Notes: generated from the sequence alone by a model not told the origin. Numbered from the stretch's first letter, positions 24,963 through 33,679 are shown. The stretch: 45,107 nt of DNA from Treponema sp. UBA4267 (GCA_002395155.1 DGWD01000037.1:1-45107), one strand, 5' to 3'. Numbers and translations are program-made.

Positions 24963-24969
24963 TTGTGCT

Positions 24970-25617
24970 ATGAAATATAAGCTTGTGATTTTTGATATGG
25001 ACGGCACAATTTTGAATACAATTGATGACCTTGCCGATTCTTGTAATGTGATTCTTGAAAAATATGGATTTCCTCTTCACACGGTTGAAGAAATTAAATA
25101 TATGGTAGGAAATGGAATTCCTAAGCTGATTGAAAGGGCTCTTCCAGAAAATGTAGATAAAGAAACTTATGACAAAGTTTTGAAGGATTATATTGATTAT
25201 TATGATCAGCATTGTCAGATAAAGACAGCCCCTTACCCAGGAATGATTGAGACTCTGAAAAAGCTTAAGAAGATGGGTGTAAAATTGGCTGTTAATACTA
25301 ATAAAATTCAGTCTGCTGCCCAAATCCTTTGTGATACATATTTTCCAGGTCTTTTTGATTTTCTGGCGGGGGGTGCTTTTAACATTCCACCTAAGCCTGC
25401 TCCAGATGGCGTTTTACGGATTTTACAGGGGGAAGGCCTTAGCCCAAAAGATGCAATTTATATTGGTGATTCTGATGTAGATATTCAGACTGGTAAAAAT
25501 GCCGGTATGGATGTTGCTGGTGTAGACTGGGGCTTTAGAGGAGAGGCTTTTTTAATTGCTCATGGGGCTGTAAAAGTGTTAAAACATTGCGAAGAGGTAG
25601 TTTCCATAGTAGAATAA
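24970..25617 (+). CDS. HAD-superfamily phosphatase, phosphoglycolate phosphatase-like
   Basis: 215 aa from ATG 24970. All HAD motifs are present: I FDMDGTILNT (nucleophile Asp and acid/base Asp), II NTNKI, III with Lys in PPKPAPDG, IV IGDSDVDIQTG. A helical cap lies between motifs I and II, which places it in the HAD-IA group with Gph and PGMB. Phosphoglycolate phosphatase is the commonest annotation, but substrate cannot be read from sequence. Divergent from prfA with only 66 bases between start codons. Confidence 0.85.
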   Translation: MKYKLVIFDMDGTILNTIDDLADSCNVILEKYGFPLHTVEEIKYMVGNGIPKLIERALPENVDKETYDKVLKDYIDYYDQHCQIKTAPYPGMIETLKKLKKMGVKLAVNTNKIQSAAQILCDTYFPGLFDFLAGGAFNIPPKPAPDGVLRILQGEGLSPKDAIYIGDSDVDIQTGKNAGMDVAGVDWGFRGEAFLIAHGAVKVLKHCEEVVSIVE

Positions 25618-25688
25618 TATAACAATTATTTATGAATTATAAATGTAAAAAAGTAAGAAGAAATTAAAAATGAATTCCTGAGGTGTTC

Positions 25689-27632
25689 ATGAAATTTATA
25701 GTTCAGTATGCAATTTGTGCAGCATTTATTTATTCAGAAGTTATTATTTATAACTGGCGCCTTTGGCATTTAAATATTTCTAAAAATAATGCCTTTTTTA
25801 ATTATGCAATCGTCGGTTTTCTAGCAAATTTAATTGATATTGCTAGAGTTATTTTTTCTCCTCATGTTACATCTGAAAACTGGATTATCTTTCAAATATT
25901 AAATTCCGCTTATTTTTCTTTAATTGTGAGCGTTCCTTTTGCTTTTGCCCTATATGGTTTTACTCTAGTTGATACTTCAAAACATCGGGCCGAACATTAT
26001 TCGCTAATTACAAAGTTTGGAATTATTCTTCCTTTAGTTTTATCTATTATTTATTGCCTTATTTCTCCATTTTTTAATAATCCAACATTTTCATTGATGT
26101 ATTATGATACAGAAAAGTTTACACCTGTATTTTCTAAGTTTGGATCTATCATTCTTTATATTTGTTGTACCATTTATTCGCTTTATGGCATTTTAATAAT
26201 GATTCATTTCAGAAAGTATATTCCAAGAAATGATCTTTTACGCTTTGTTTTTATTCTTCAAGTAATGATAGGCATGGCTATAGCCCAAAAGTTTTTTTAT
26301 TATGCCCGCTTTGTTTCTTTTTCTATGGCTATGTCTTGTTTGACACTTTCATTTTATATACAGCGTCCAGATTTAATTTACAACAGTGAACTTGGGGCCT
26401 TTAATTTAGAAGGTTTCAAGATGGTGGTTAATCATTTCTTTTCAAAAAGAAAAAGATTCCTGGTTATTTCTATTGTTATGGACGATGCTGCTTTTTATGA
26501 ATTTGCTATTGGAAGAAAGGAAAAGTTTAATCTTGAATCCTGCATTGTTACAACTCTTAAGCAAAAATTTAAGAAGAACTGCAGTGTTTTTAGGTTGAAG
26601 TTTGGAAATTATGCCCTTGTTATCAAAGAGAACAAAAAGTTAAATGAAGAATCTGCCATGAACTATATTAATAAACAAATTGATATGAGATGGGGATTTT
26701 CTTCAATGGAATTGGATTTGACATTCCGCACTTGTTCTATGGTTAGTTATAGGGATGTTCAGTTCTACGATGAAATTATTGATTTAATTGATTATTTTAC
26801 TACAAGTAAGAAATTTAAGGCTAAGTATACGACTGCTTATTCTATGGATCTTTCGCGTTTGCATAGTAAGTCTTATATTGAAAGGTCAATTTACGAAGGG
26901 TTAAAGAACAACCGGCTGGAAGTTTATTATCAGCCTATTTATTCTGTTGCAGAAGATAAGTTGTCTGGGGTAGAAGCTCTTATCCGTTTGCGTGATGATG
27001 AAGGTAACTTTGTTTCGCCAGAAGATTTTATTCCTATTGCGGAACAGAACGGAACTATTTTTGATATTGGAAAGTTTGTATTTACAAGTGTTTGCGAAAC
27101 TTTATCCAAAATCAATCTTGAAGAATATAACATTAAAAAGGTTGATATAAATCTTTCTGTTATTCAGTGTATTCAGGAAGATATGTACAAGCAGCTTATT
27201 AATATAAGAAATAGCTATAAAATTCCTTCACAGTATATCAATCTTGAAATTACAGAAACTGCTACAATTAACAGTCCAGAAGTTCTTCTTAAGAATATGA
27301 AGAAGCTTGAAGAAGATGGAATTGAACTTTCTCTGGATGATTATGGTTCAGGCAATTCTAATATTTCTTATATTTTGTCTTTACCATTTAAGATGATTAA
27401 GATTGATAAGGGAATTATCTGGAAGTCTTTTGAAAATCCTCGTGCCGATATTGCCCTAAAAGAAACAATTAATATGATGAAGGCTTTGGGCATGAAAATT
27501 GTTGCTGAGGGTGTTGAAACCAAAGAACAGAGTAAACGTCTTATTGAACTTGGTTGTGATTATCTTCAGGGATATTATTACAGTCGTCCAGTTGACTGTC
27601 AGACTTTCCTTAATGTAATGAAAAAAGCCTAG
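25689..27632 (+). CDS. Membrane c-di-GMP phosphodiesterase (EAL domain) with degenerate GGDEF-like region
   Basis: 647 aa from ATG 25689, which has GAGG five bases upstream; a GTG at 25683 overlaps that site. About seven TM segments span residues 5-225, a sensor-like membrane domain. Residues ~235-390 look like a GGDEF remnant with no GGDEF motif. A complete EAL domain follows from ~395: GVEALIR, DINLSVIQ, LEITETATIN, SLDDYGSGNSN, FKMIKIDKG, AEGVETKEQ, YLQGYYYSRP. All expected metal and catalytic residues are present, so it should hydrolyse c-di-GMP and affect motility or surface behaviour. Its stop codon shares CTAG with the convergent gene's stop. Confidence 0.9.
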   Translation: MKFIVQYAICAAFIYSEVIIYNWRLWHLNISKNNAFFNYAIVGFLANLIDIARVIFSPHVTSENWIIFQILNSAYFSLIVSVPFAFALYGFTLVDTSKHRAEHYSLITKFGIILPLVLSIIYCLISPFFNNPTFSLMYYDTEKFTPVFSKFGSIILYICCTIYSLYGILIMIHFRKYIPRNDLLRFVFILQVMIGMAIAQKFFYYARFVSFSMAMSCLTLSFYIQRPDLIYNSELGAFNLEGFKMVVNHFFSKRKRFLVISIVMDDAAFYEFAIGRKEKFNLESCIVTTLKQKFKKNCSVFRLKFGNYALVIKENKKLNEESAMNYINKQIDMRWGFSSMELDLTFRTCSMVSYRDVQFYDEIIDLIDYFTTSKKFKAKYTTAYSMDLSRLHSKSYIERSIYEGLKNNRLEVYYQPIYSVAEDKLSGVEALIRLRDDEGNFVSPEDFIPIAEQNGTIFDIGKFVFTSVCETLSKINLEEYNIKKVDINLSVIQCIQEDMYKQLINIRNSYKIPSQYINLEITETATINSPEVLLKNMKKLEEDGIELSLDDYGSGNSNISYILSLPFKMIKIDKGIIWKSFENPRADIALKETINMMKALGMKIVAEGVETKEQSKRLIELGCDYLQGYYYSRPVDCQTFLNVMKKA

Positions 27633-28204
27633 AAGTTTAAGCCCAGATAGAAAATCAAAAGGTTGTCGTAGGAATAATTGCCTCTTGGCATAAGATTCCA
27701 GCTGCATCCTATAATTGGCAGGTTTTTTATTTTGCTGGTGTGGGCAAAGTTGTATTCAATATGTAATTTAAATCCGTTGCCCCATGCCATTGAATTATTT
27801 ACCGGACTTCCATTTGGTAATTGGTAAAAATCGGAACGGAAACCCAATTCATAGGCAAGACCAAGATTAAGGCCTCCTAATCCTGGATATACTTTTATAC
27901 CAAGAGGGAAGCCTGTATGTAAAAAGTGTTTGTAGGAATAGTCCTTCCAGTTAAAGTCTGTAAGCAGTTCTGCCCCTATATAGAAACTGACCTGCTTAAT
28001 TAGATTCAGGTTGGCATTTAAAAAAGTACCAACAATAACCCTTTTATCTGTTTCAATTTGTGTAGCAAAAAGATTTTGATTTTGATCTCCATAAATTGGA
28101 ATACCAGAACTTATGCCCAGATTCATTGTTAACAAATCTTCCTGAGCAGAAGCTGCAAAGCAAAGAAAAATTGATAAAAGAATAGAAAGGGTTATTTTTT
28201 TCAT
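27629..28204 (-). CDS. Exported outer-membrane beta-barrel-like protein
   Basis: 191 aa. Signal peptide MKKITLSILLSIFLCFAASA, cut before QED. Alternating strands (SFYIGAELLTDFNW, GLNLGLAYELGFRSDFY, GNGFKLHIEYNF) and a C-terminal LIFYLGLNF with terminal Phe are typical of small outer-membrane barrels. No named family. Followed on the same strand by other small envelope genes (7-base gap from 28211), so likely an operon. The last four bases overlap the convergent EAL gene. Confidence 0.78.
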   Translation of the reverse strand: MKKITLSILLSIFLCFAASAQEDLLTMNLGISSGIPIYGDQNQNLFATQIETDKRVIVGTFLNANLNLIKQVSFYIGAELLTDFNWKDYSYKHFLHTGFPLGIKVYPGLGGLNLGLAYELGFRSDFYQLPNGSPVNNSMAWGNGFKLHIEYNFAHTSKIKNLPIIGCSWNLMPRGNYSYDNLLIFYLGLNF

Positions 28205-28210
28205 AAAGTC

Positions 28211-28624
28211 TTAGTCTCTAACTTTGAGAACTGCTCCTAATACTAAAAGATGTCTTGCAAAACGGTTCAACCATGGAAGGAAACCAGAATCGAAGTTGTT
28301 AAAGAGTCCATCATCACCAATAAAGTCCATAAGAACAATTGCTGCAATCCATACAATCATAATTATTACTAAAAGAAGTGAATCTAACTGTGTTGCCAAT
28401 ACTACAAAAAGACGAAGGATTAAGAATACTCCGGCAATCATTTCAATAATTGCAAAGATGATGCTTATAACTCTTGCAACATCGTTGTCAAAAATTGAAT
28501 AGAAAGCAGCTGCCATTTCGTCGCCTTTGCCGCCCTGTAAGGTCCAGATTCCTGCTACTATAAAAAGTAAGCCTAGAGCAATCTGAAGAATTAATGTTCC
28601 AATTGATTTTTGAGTTTTTCCCAT
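28211..28624 (-). CDS. Small integral membrane protein, four TM segments
   Basis: 137 aa with four predicted TM helices: about 8-28 (IGTLILQIALGLLFIVAGIW), 48-70, 74-97 and 118-134. The first helix ending in AGIWTLQGGKGDEMA and the overall size recall DoxX-like proteins, but the match is weak and I do not assign it. AGGAG lies seven to eight bases before the ATG. First gene of a probable two-gene unit with the exported protein at 27629. Confidence 0.7.
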   Translation of the reverse strand: MGKTQKSIGTLILQIALGLLFIVAGIWTLQGGKGDEMAAAFYSIFDNDVARVISIIFAIIEMIAGVFLILRLFVVLATQLDSLLLVIIMIVWIAAIVLMDFIGDDGLFNNFDSGFLPWLNRFARHLLVLGAVLKVRD

Positions 28625-28670
28625 TTTTATCTCCTAAATAAAAAATGTATATTAAAAACTGTATTTCTAT

Positions 28671-29123
28671 TTAACGGTAAATTACCTTAAATGTTTGAAA
28701 TACAAGTTTTATATCCGGTGTAAAGTCAAAGCCGACAATGTGTCCTTCTTCTTCCAGGTATTCCTGTTTTTTGTCGCGCCAAGTTTGTAAGTCCTGATCT
28801 TCGCCTTCCTGTTGAGCCATGGACCAGGTAACTTCATTAAATGGAATTATGTTTACAGATTGAATTTCTATTACACAACGAGGATTTCCACCTCTGTCAA
28901 AAACAAGATAAAGTTCCCCAGAAATTGGCAGTGGTTCCTGATCTATTGAGTAGGTTGCCCAAGGTGTAAAAAAAGCAGTTTTCTTTTCGCTTAAAACAAG
29001 GGAAACTAATTCGTCGCCTACAAAACCATTTGCTTCAAAACACAAGTCGCCTGCACAACGATCTTCTGGGTTACGTCCTGTTTCTTTTAAGAATTTATTC
29101 CAGTATTCATCTGCAATTGTCAT
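28671..29123 (-). CDS. ASCH-domain protein
   Basis: 150 aa. Features of the ASCH fold: FEANGFVGDELVSLVLSEKKTAFF near residues 28-52, PISGELYLVFDRGGNPRCVIEI near 66-87, FNEVTWSMAQQEGEDQDLQTWRDKKQEYLEEE near 95-125, and a final strand. ASCH domains are related to PUA and are thought to bind RNA or modified nucleotides; some hydrolyse N4-acetylcytidine. The specific role is unknown. Same strand as the following small genes. Confidence 0.8.
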   Translation of the reverse strand: MTIADEYWNKFLKETGRNPEDRCAGDLCFEANGFVGDELVSLVLSEKKTAFFTPWATYSIDQEPLPISGELYLVFDRGGNPRCVIEIQSVNIIPFNEVTWSMAQQEGEDQDLQTWRDKKQEYLEEEGHIVGFDFTPDIKLVFQTFKVIYR

Positions 29124-29154
29124 TTATTCTTTATCCTCCATCATCATTTTGTAA

Positions 29155-29451
29155 TTATTGTTTACGGCTAAGCATTAAGATAAAGGCCAGGATAAAACAC
29201 AGGCTTGGGAGCAGGGCACAAAGAAGGCTTGAAAGTGGGATACCAAAAATTTCTGGTCCATAGGAAGTTAGAACGCCGAGTTTTACCAGTAAATCAAAAA
29301 CAAGAACTGCGTATTGGAGAATAAAGCCTCCAACCATAGCCATCCAGGCACCATCGCGGGTTTTTGACATAAGAAGGATTGCGAGGAAGGCTACTATTCC
29401 GCCGACTATGAGTTTAATTATAAATAATAGAATATTTGGATCCATAATCAT
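29155..29451 (-). CDS. Small membrane protein of unknown function, three TM segments
   Basis: 98 aa from ATG 29451 (AGAAG eight bases upstream); an ATG at 29445 is also possible. TM helices about 8-25 (LFIIKLIVGGIVAFLAILL), 33-55 and 73-93. No domain recognised. It begins 12 bases after the 261-aa gene ends, so the two are probably one transcript. Confidence 0.65.
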   Translation of the reverse strand: MIMDPNILLFIIKLIVGGIVAFLAILLMSKTRDGAWMAMVGGFILQYAVLVFDLLVKLGVLTSYGPEIFGIPLSSLLCALLPSLCFILAFILMLSRKQ

Positions 29452-29462
29452 ATTTTCGACTT

Positions 29463-30248
29463 CTAATAGATAAAAGGTGAGTTTTTTAGTTTGGTAAAAA
29501 CTCCTTTGTCTGCTCCAAAAGGAACTATTGAGTATTCCTTATAATCTGGATTAAAAACTATGCCAAGTTTTAAACAGTGGAGCAAAAAGTCATCATATTT
29601 TTCTTGTGGAATTTTAGGATAAAGATAAGGACCCTTGCGTTCAAAATACTTTGTAAGAACTGGGTCGTAAATAAACCAGTCTTTTTCTTCTCTTTCTTGC
29701 AGGGCTTTTATTAAATTGTAAATTGCTCTTGTAAGGGCAGCCTGCAGAGCGTAAGGAAGTTCGATTGTGTTGGCAAGTTTTTCTTTATCTGTTTTGAGTT
29801 CTTCTTTTGTTGCCAAAATAAAAACTGTGTCAGTCCAGGGAAGGGGCGGATTTAGAACAAGGCAGTCTACCTCTGGCCAATTTGTCTGAGTATTTGCCCA
29901 TGGGCGAAAAACGGCTGTATTTTCTGGTGAAAGAGCCAGGCCTGCTTTGAGGGCATCCAGTTTATTTGAAAAGAAATGGATGTTTCTGTTAGAGGCCAGT
30001 AATTCTGTTACAGCTTTTTTTAGTCTGGAATGGTCTTCTGTAATAAAGCTTCCTACCTGGCCACGGCTAAGGGTGTTTTTGAAATAGGTAAAGGCAGAGC
30101 CGCCTTCCCAACCTAAGATGGCACGGCCATTTTCCTGGTAGCAGTCTGTAAGGCGTACCCCTTTTTTTGTGTAAAAGAAGGTATTTCGTGCTCGGGTAAC
30201 AGGTCCGTAGAGTTTATATAATTCGTTGAAAAAATCTGTTTTATTCAT
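29463..30248 (-). CDS. Conserved-looking protein of unknown function, N-terminus resembling class III aminotransferases
   Basis: 261 aa from ATG 30248, preceded by AAGAAG; an upstream in-frame start (30293) lies before the promoter and is unlikely. Residues 5-60 (YGPVTRARNTFFYTKKGVRL, then TDCYQENGRAILGWEGG) look like the opening of PLP-dependent class III aminotransferases. The rest has no recognisable PLP-lysine site and the length is far below the usual ~430 aa. The C-terminal part (IPQEKYDDFLLHCLKLGIVFNPDY) could also echo a type I fold. It may be a cut-down or repurposed relative; I do not assign a function. Confidence 0.6.
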   Translation of the reverse strand: MNKTDFFNELYKLYGPVTRARNTFFYTKKGVRLTDCYQENGRAILGWEGGSAFTYFKNTLSRGQVGSFITEDHSRLKKAVTELLASNRNIHFFSNKLDALKAGLALSPENTAVFRPWANTQTNWPEVDCLVLNPPLPWTDTVFILATKEELKTDKEKLANTIELPYALQAALTRAIYNLIKALQEREEKDWFIYDPVLTKYFERKGPYLYPKIPQEKYDDFLLHCLKLGIVFNPDYKEYSIVPFGADKGVFTKLKNSPFIY

Positions 30249-30272
30249 AATCTTCTTCTGTTTGTAATATTG

Positions 30273-30278
30273 ATTATA
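30273..30278 (-). promoter_or_regulatory. -10 element of the 261-aa gene
   Basis: TATAAT on the minus strand, 24 bases before the ATG at 30248. The matching -35 (AAGACA at 30296-30301, 17-bp spacer) lies inside the upstream terminator hairpin. Confidence 0.5.
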
Positions 30279-30281
30279 ACG

Positions 30282-30313
30282 AAAAACAGGCACAGTGTCT
30301 TATTACTGTGCCT
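30282..30313 (-). terminator. Terminator behind the decayed gene downstream of clpA
   Basis: Perfect 9-bp stem AGGCACAGT (30288-30296 with 30305-30313), 8-base loop, then T's on the minus strand (30282-30286). A second, imperfect hairpin (CCAGTCTGG/CCAGACCGG) lies near 30347-30381. Nothing else was recognised in 30314-30412. Confidence 0.7.
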
Positions 30314-30412
30314 GCTAAATCCTAAAAAACATACAGGAGGAACTGTACCAGTCTGGTTTTTAGGTAGGAATGCCAGACCGGAAAAAAACGACTTTATTTT
30401 TTGAGTAATTAC

Positions 30413-30915
30413 TTAGAAGCTATCTTCTATTATTGAGCATTTTATTCCAGGATTTTTTGACAGGCCTTGCTGAAGACTTGTAAGAAGATTTCCATAATTT
30501 GTATTTGTAGAAATTGGCTGGGTTAATATGTAAGCGTATCCATCATTATTTAATATGCTCAGTATTGACCGGCTGTAACCAGGGGAATTTCGGTTCCATC
30601 AATTCTTTTTTTATGCTGCCAACTTCATTTGGGTCATCAATATAGGCAATTACTCCATCAGCATTTACAAAGGAACAATAGTCAAAAAGATCTTGTATGC
30701 TGGAAAATTCTGCTTCTGATTGGGGAACATGCAGTTCTACTAGTGATGATTTTTTGTGTCGGCAGAAATTTGATTGGAATTATCTTTATTAATTTATTAA
30801 TTTTCTGCCAGGAGCGAATATTTAAAAACACAAAAATGAATGCAATTACTAAAAATGCAAAAAAGGAAAGGAGAACAAAAATTTTATTCAGGAAATTAAG
30901 AGCTTTCTTTTCCAT
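30413..30915 (-). pseudogene. Decayed gene: membrane-anchored protein with a periplasmic-binding-protein-like sensor
   Basis: Reading the minus strand in shifting frames recovers one protein trail. An ATG at 30915 starts MEKKALNFLNKIFVLLSFFA with one TM helix, then INKLIK; another frame gives NQISADTK; another gives SLVELHVPQSEAEFSSIQDL and NADGVIAYIDDPNEVGSIKK; another gives IDGTEIPLVTAGQY; the last gives ILNNDGYAYILTQPISTN and ends in a stop at 30413. The ADGVIAYIDDP and DGTEIPLVTAG patterns resemble LacI/sugar-binding periplasmic domains. At least three frameshifts and a probable internal deletion make it non-functional. Its start overlaps the end of clpA, so it was once coupled to clpA transcription. 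Confidence 0.75.
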
Positions 30916-33286
30916 AAGTAAAGATTAAATTTCCTTTTTTGAAATCTACAGTAACCTTTCCGCCCTTTTCCAAAGAACCGAAGAGAACTTCATCAACCAG
31001 CTGGTTAGCAATTTCTTCTTCAACTGTACGGGCAATATTACGAGCTCCAAATTCTTTTGAGTAGCCTTTTTCTGTAATGTAGCTAAGTGCTTTTGCAGTA
31101 ACAGAAAGTTTAACATCCTTTTCCAGCATTCTCTGAGATAGCTTGTTAACTTCTTTTTTGCAGACCATCTTGGCAACTTCAATATCAAGGAAGTTGAATG
31201 GAATTACTGCATCCAGACGATTACGGAATTCTGGAGGGAATTCTTTGTTTACAGCTTCATTCAAAGAGGCATCAAGATTGTCTCCAGCCTGAGTTCCAAA
31301 GCCAATGCCAGCCTTTTCAAGGTCTCGTGCCCCTGCATTACTTGTCATAATGATGATGCAGGAACGGAAATCAGCCTTGCGACCCTGGTTATCGGTCAAC
31401 TGTCCATAATCCATAACCTGGAGCAGGACATTGTAAATATCTGGGTGGGCCTTTTCAATTTCATCAAAAAGAACAATGCTGTGTGGATTTTTGCGAACAT
31501 CCTTTACAAGTTGTCCGCCTTCTTCAAATCCTACGTATCCTGGTGGTGAACCTACAAGACGGCTAACGGTATGTTTTTCCTGGTATTCAGACATGTCGTA
31601 GCGAAGCAGAGGTTCTTTTAAAAGTTTTGCAAGGGAACGGGCAAGTTCTGTTTTTCCACATCCTGTTGGACCTACAAAAAGGTAACTTGCTTCAGGTTTG
31701 TCAGGATTTCTAAAACCTGCACGAGAACGTTTTACAGCTTTAGAAAGGGCTTGAATTGCCTTATCCTGCCCAAAAATATCTTTACCAAGAATTGAGTCTA
31801 TAGATTTAAGTACCTGTTTTTCGTCGCCCTTTACTGTGTCTATTGGCAACTTAGCCATTTTTGCAGTTACCAGTCTGATTGTTTCTGGACTGATATGGGC
31901 TACAGCCTTAGCTGAATGTTCAGTTGAAGGAAGGGCCTTGTTATTTACTTTTGAAGCAAAACCCGTAAAACCACCAGTTTTAAGAATGTGTTCGTACGAA
32001 CCTGCTTCATCAATAATGTCGATCGCCTTGTCTGGTAGACGACGGTCTGGCAGGAACTGAACAGAAAGTTTTACAGCTTCTTCAACGGCTCCTTCATCAA
32101 ACTTAACGTTGTGGTGTTTTTCGTAAGTTGGAAGAAGGCCTTTTAAGATTTTTACAGCTTCATCTGCACTTGGCTCAAGAATATCAATTTTTTGGAAGCG
32201 GCGGGCCAGGGCACGGTCTTTTTCAAAGTTTTTAGAGTACTCTTCAAAGGTGGTAGAACCAATAAATCTTACTTCGCCAGAAGAAAGAACTGGTTTTAAA
32301 AGGTTTGCAGCATCAATTTGGGAAGAACCATTAGTTCCAGCTCCCATAATCATGTGAATTTCGTCTATAAAAAGAATGGCCTTTTTCTTTTGTTTGAGTT
32401 CGTCTATAACGCTGTGGAGTCTTTCTTCAAAGTCACCACGGAATTTTGAACCGGCCAGTAAAAGTCCCATATCAAGGGAGTAAATTGTAAAGCCTTTGAG
32501 AATATCTGGAACTTTGCCGTTAACAATACGCTGGGCCAAGCCCTGGGTGATAGAGGTTTTACCAACGCCCGCATCACCTACATGCAAAGGATTATTTTTT
32601 GTGCGGCGGCAGAGAATCTGAATAGTTCTTTCAATTTCTTCTTCGCGGCCAATTAAGGCATCGTAAGCTCCGTTTTTTGCAAGTTCGGTCATGTCGATTG
32701 TAAAGCGTTTGAGCCCGCCTGCATTATTTGGAGAAAGGGTAGGGTCTGCAGAATTATTACCAGGTCCTCCCTGATTTTGACCTGCAGCACCAGAAAGTTT
32801 TTTTATAGGTCTAACCCTTGTGATATTTTCCAAAAGTTTTAAACGATTAAGGCCACTTACTTTTAAGAAGTAAGATGAATAGTTGCGACTTTCATCCAGC
32901 ATGGAAATTAAAACATCTGTAATGTCCAAAGTGTCATTATCGGCAGTTACACAGTGGAAAACTGCACGGTTCATCATGGCCTGGAAACCTGCAGATTCTA
33001 CAGGAGTTTTTATGAGTTCAGGATTTGCATCAGCAGAAATTACAGGAAGTTTGGTTGTAAGATAGTTGTTTACTTCCGATTTTAGTTCCTTTGTGTCGGA
33101 ACCAGAGTTTGCCAAAAGCTGTTCTACAAATTCATCCTTAATTGCGGTGGCAAGAACATGCTCTGGAGTGAAAAATTCGTGATGAAAATCTTTTGCTGTT
33201 AAAAGGGATTCAGAAAGGATGCGGCTAAGCATGGTGCTCACCTTCATCTGCTTAATGTTTCCCTGAGGTTTTTCTGGACTACTCAA
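30896..33286 (-). CDS. clpA: ATP-dependent Clp protease ATP-binding subunit ClpA
   Basis: 796 aa from a TTG at 33286 that has AAGGG six bases upstream, inside clpS; the family alignment begins at MKVSTMLSRIL (ATG 33247), so that start is a real alternative. N-domain about 14-150 (binds ClpS). First AAA+ domain with Walker A GDAGVGKTS and Walker B AILFIDEIH. Second with GPTGCGKTE and SIVLFDEIEKAHPD. There is no long ClpB middle domain. It unfolds substrates for ClpP. The linker around residues 165-195 is Gly/Asn-rich. The clpS stop overlaps the TTG start, so clpS-clpA are coupled. Confidence 0.95.
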   Translation of the reverse strand: MSSPEKPQGNIKQMKVSTMLSRILSESLLTAKDFHHEFFTPEHVLATAIKDEFVEQLLANSGSDTKELKSEVNNYLTTKLPVISADANPELIKTPVESAGFQAMMNRAVFHCVTADNDTLDITDVLISMLDESRNYSSYFLKVSGLNRLKLLENITRVRPIKKLSGAAGQNQGGPGNNSADPTLSPNNAGGLKRFTIDMTELAKNGAYDALIGREEEIERTIQILCRRTKNNPLHVGDAGVGKTSITQGLAQRIVNGKVPDILKGFTIYSLDMGLLLAGSKFRGDFEERLHSVIDELKQKKKAILFIDEIHMIMGAGTNGSSQIDAANLLKPVLSSGEVRFIGSTTFEEYSKNFEKDRALARRFQKIDILEPSADEAVKILKGLLPTYEKHHNVKFDEGAVEEAVKLSVQFLPDRRLPDKAIDIIDEAGSYEHILKTGGFTGFASKVNNKALPSTEHSAKAVAHISPETIRLVTAKMAKLPIDTVKGDEKQVLKSIDSILGKDIFGQDKAIQALSKAVKRSRAGFRNPDKPEASYLFVGPTGCGKTELARSLAKLLKEPLLRYDMSEYQEKHTVSRLVGSPPGYVGFEEGGQLVKDVRKNPHSIVLFDEIEKAHPDIYNVLLQVMDYGQLTDNQGRKADFRSCIIIMTSNAGARDLEKAGIGFGTQAGDNLDASLNEAVNKEFPPEFRNRLDAVIPFNFLDIEVAKMVCKKEVNKLSQRMLEKDVKLSVTAKALSYITEKGYSKEFGARNIARTVEEEIANQLVDEVLFGSLEKGGKVTVDFKKGNLIFTYGKESS

Positions 33287-33590
33287 CTTCTACCCTTAAC
33301 GGAAAATTGTTTTTCCGTGCTAATTGAATTGTGAGATTTGTACGAGAAATAGCGATATCGTAGGTGTAAACACCAACAACAGAAGATCCATTTTCATGAA
33401 CCTGCAGCATGATGTTTTCTGCCTCATCATGAGATTTATTAAAAACTGAAATCAGAACATCTACAACAAAATCCATTGTTGTAAAATCATCATTGTAGAA
33501 AACTACTTTGCGTTCTGGAGGGAGTTCAAAGGATGTGTCTTCTGCAAGACCGTTTCCTAAGCCCTCTGATTGGTTACTCGTATCACTCAT
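33279..33590 (-). CDS. clpS: ClpS adaptor for ClpA
   Basis: 103 aa. Core PPERKVVFYNDDFTTMDFVVDVLI contains the YNDD-x-T motif that binds N-degron residues, followed by DEAENIMLQVHENGSSVVGVY, typical of ClpS. It delivers N-end-rule substrates to ClpA. The last eight bases overlap the clpA TTG start. No Shine-Dalgarno is present; a TATATT lies seven bases before the ATG, predicting a leaderless transcript for the clpS-clpA operon. Confidence 0.94.
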   Translation of the reverse strand: MSDTSNQSEGLGNGLAEDTSFELPPERKVVFYNDDFTTMDFVVDVLISVFNKSHDEAENIMLQVHENGSSVVGVYTYDIAISRTNLTIQLARKNNFPLRVEVE

Positions 33591-33597
33591 ACTCTAA

Positions 33598-33603
33598 AAT
33601 ATA
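33598..33603 (-). promoter_or_regulatory. -10 element of clpS-clpA, predicted leaderless
   Basis: TATATT on the minus strand ends seven bases from the clpS ATG (33590). The -35 candidate (TTCATT, 17-bp spacer) is weak. Confidence 0.5.
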
Positions 33604-33644
33604 ACACAAATTTTCTTATTAATGAATAAAAATGCACCTTCTGC

Positions 33645-33673
33645 TTAATAATAAATGTTTATTTTTCGATAAT
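33645..33673 (+). promoter_or_regulatory. Promoter of the rhomboid-like gene, predicted leaderless
   Basis: -35-like TTAATA (33645-33650), 17-bp spacer, -10 GATAAT (33668-33673), then six bases to the ATG at 33680 with no Shine-Dalgarno. Confidence 0.5.
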
Positions 33674-33679
33674 TGAATT

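Noticed and set aside
24937..25323. Antisense frame in gph
   Set aside because: It covers the divergent promoter and the conserved HAD motifs of gph; shadow only.
27629..27632. CTAG shared by the stop codons of the EAL gene and the convergent exported-protein gene
   Set aside because: A neat palindromic stop overlap, but expected by chance among convergent genes ending in TAG.
30629..30928. Plus-strand 99-aa frame at the clpA end
   Set aside because: Antisense to the decayed sensor gene; Lys/Asn-rich low-complexity, no ribosome-binding site.
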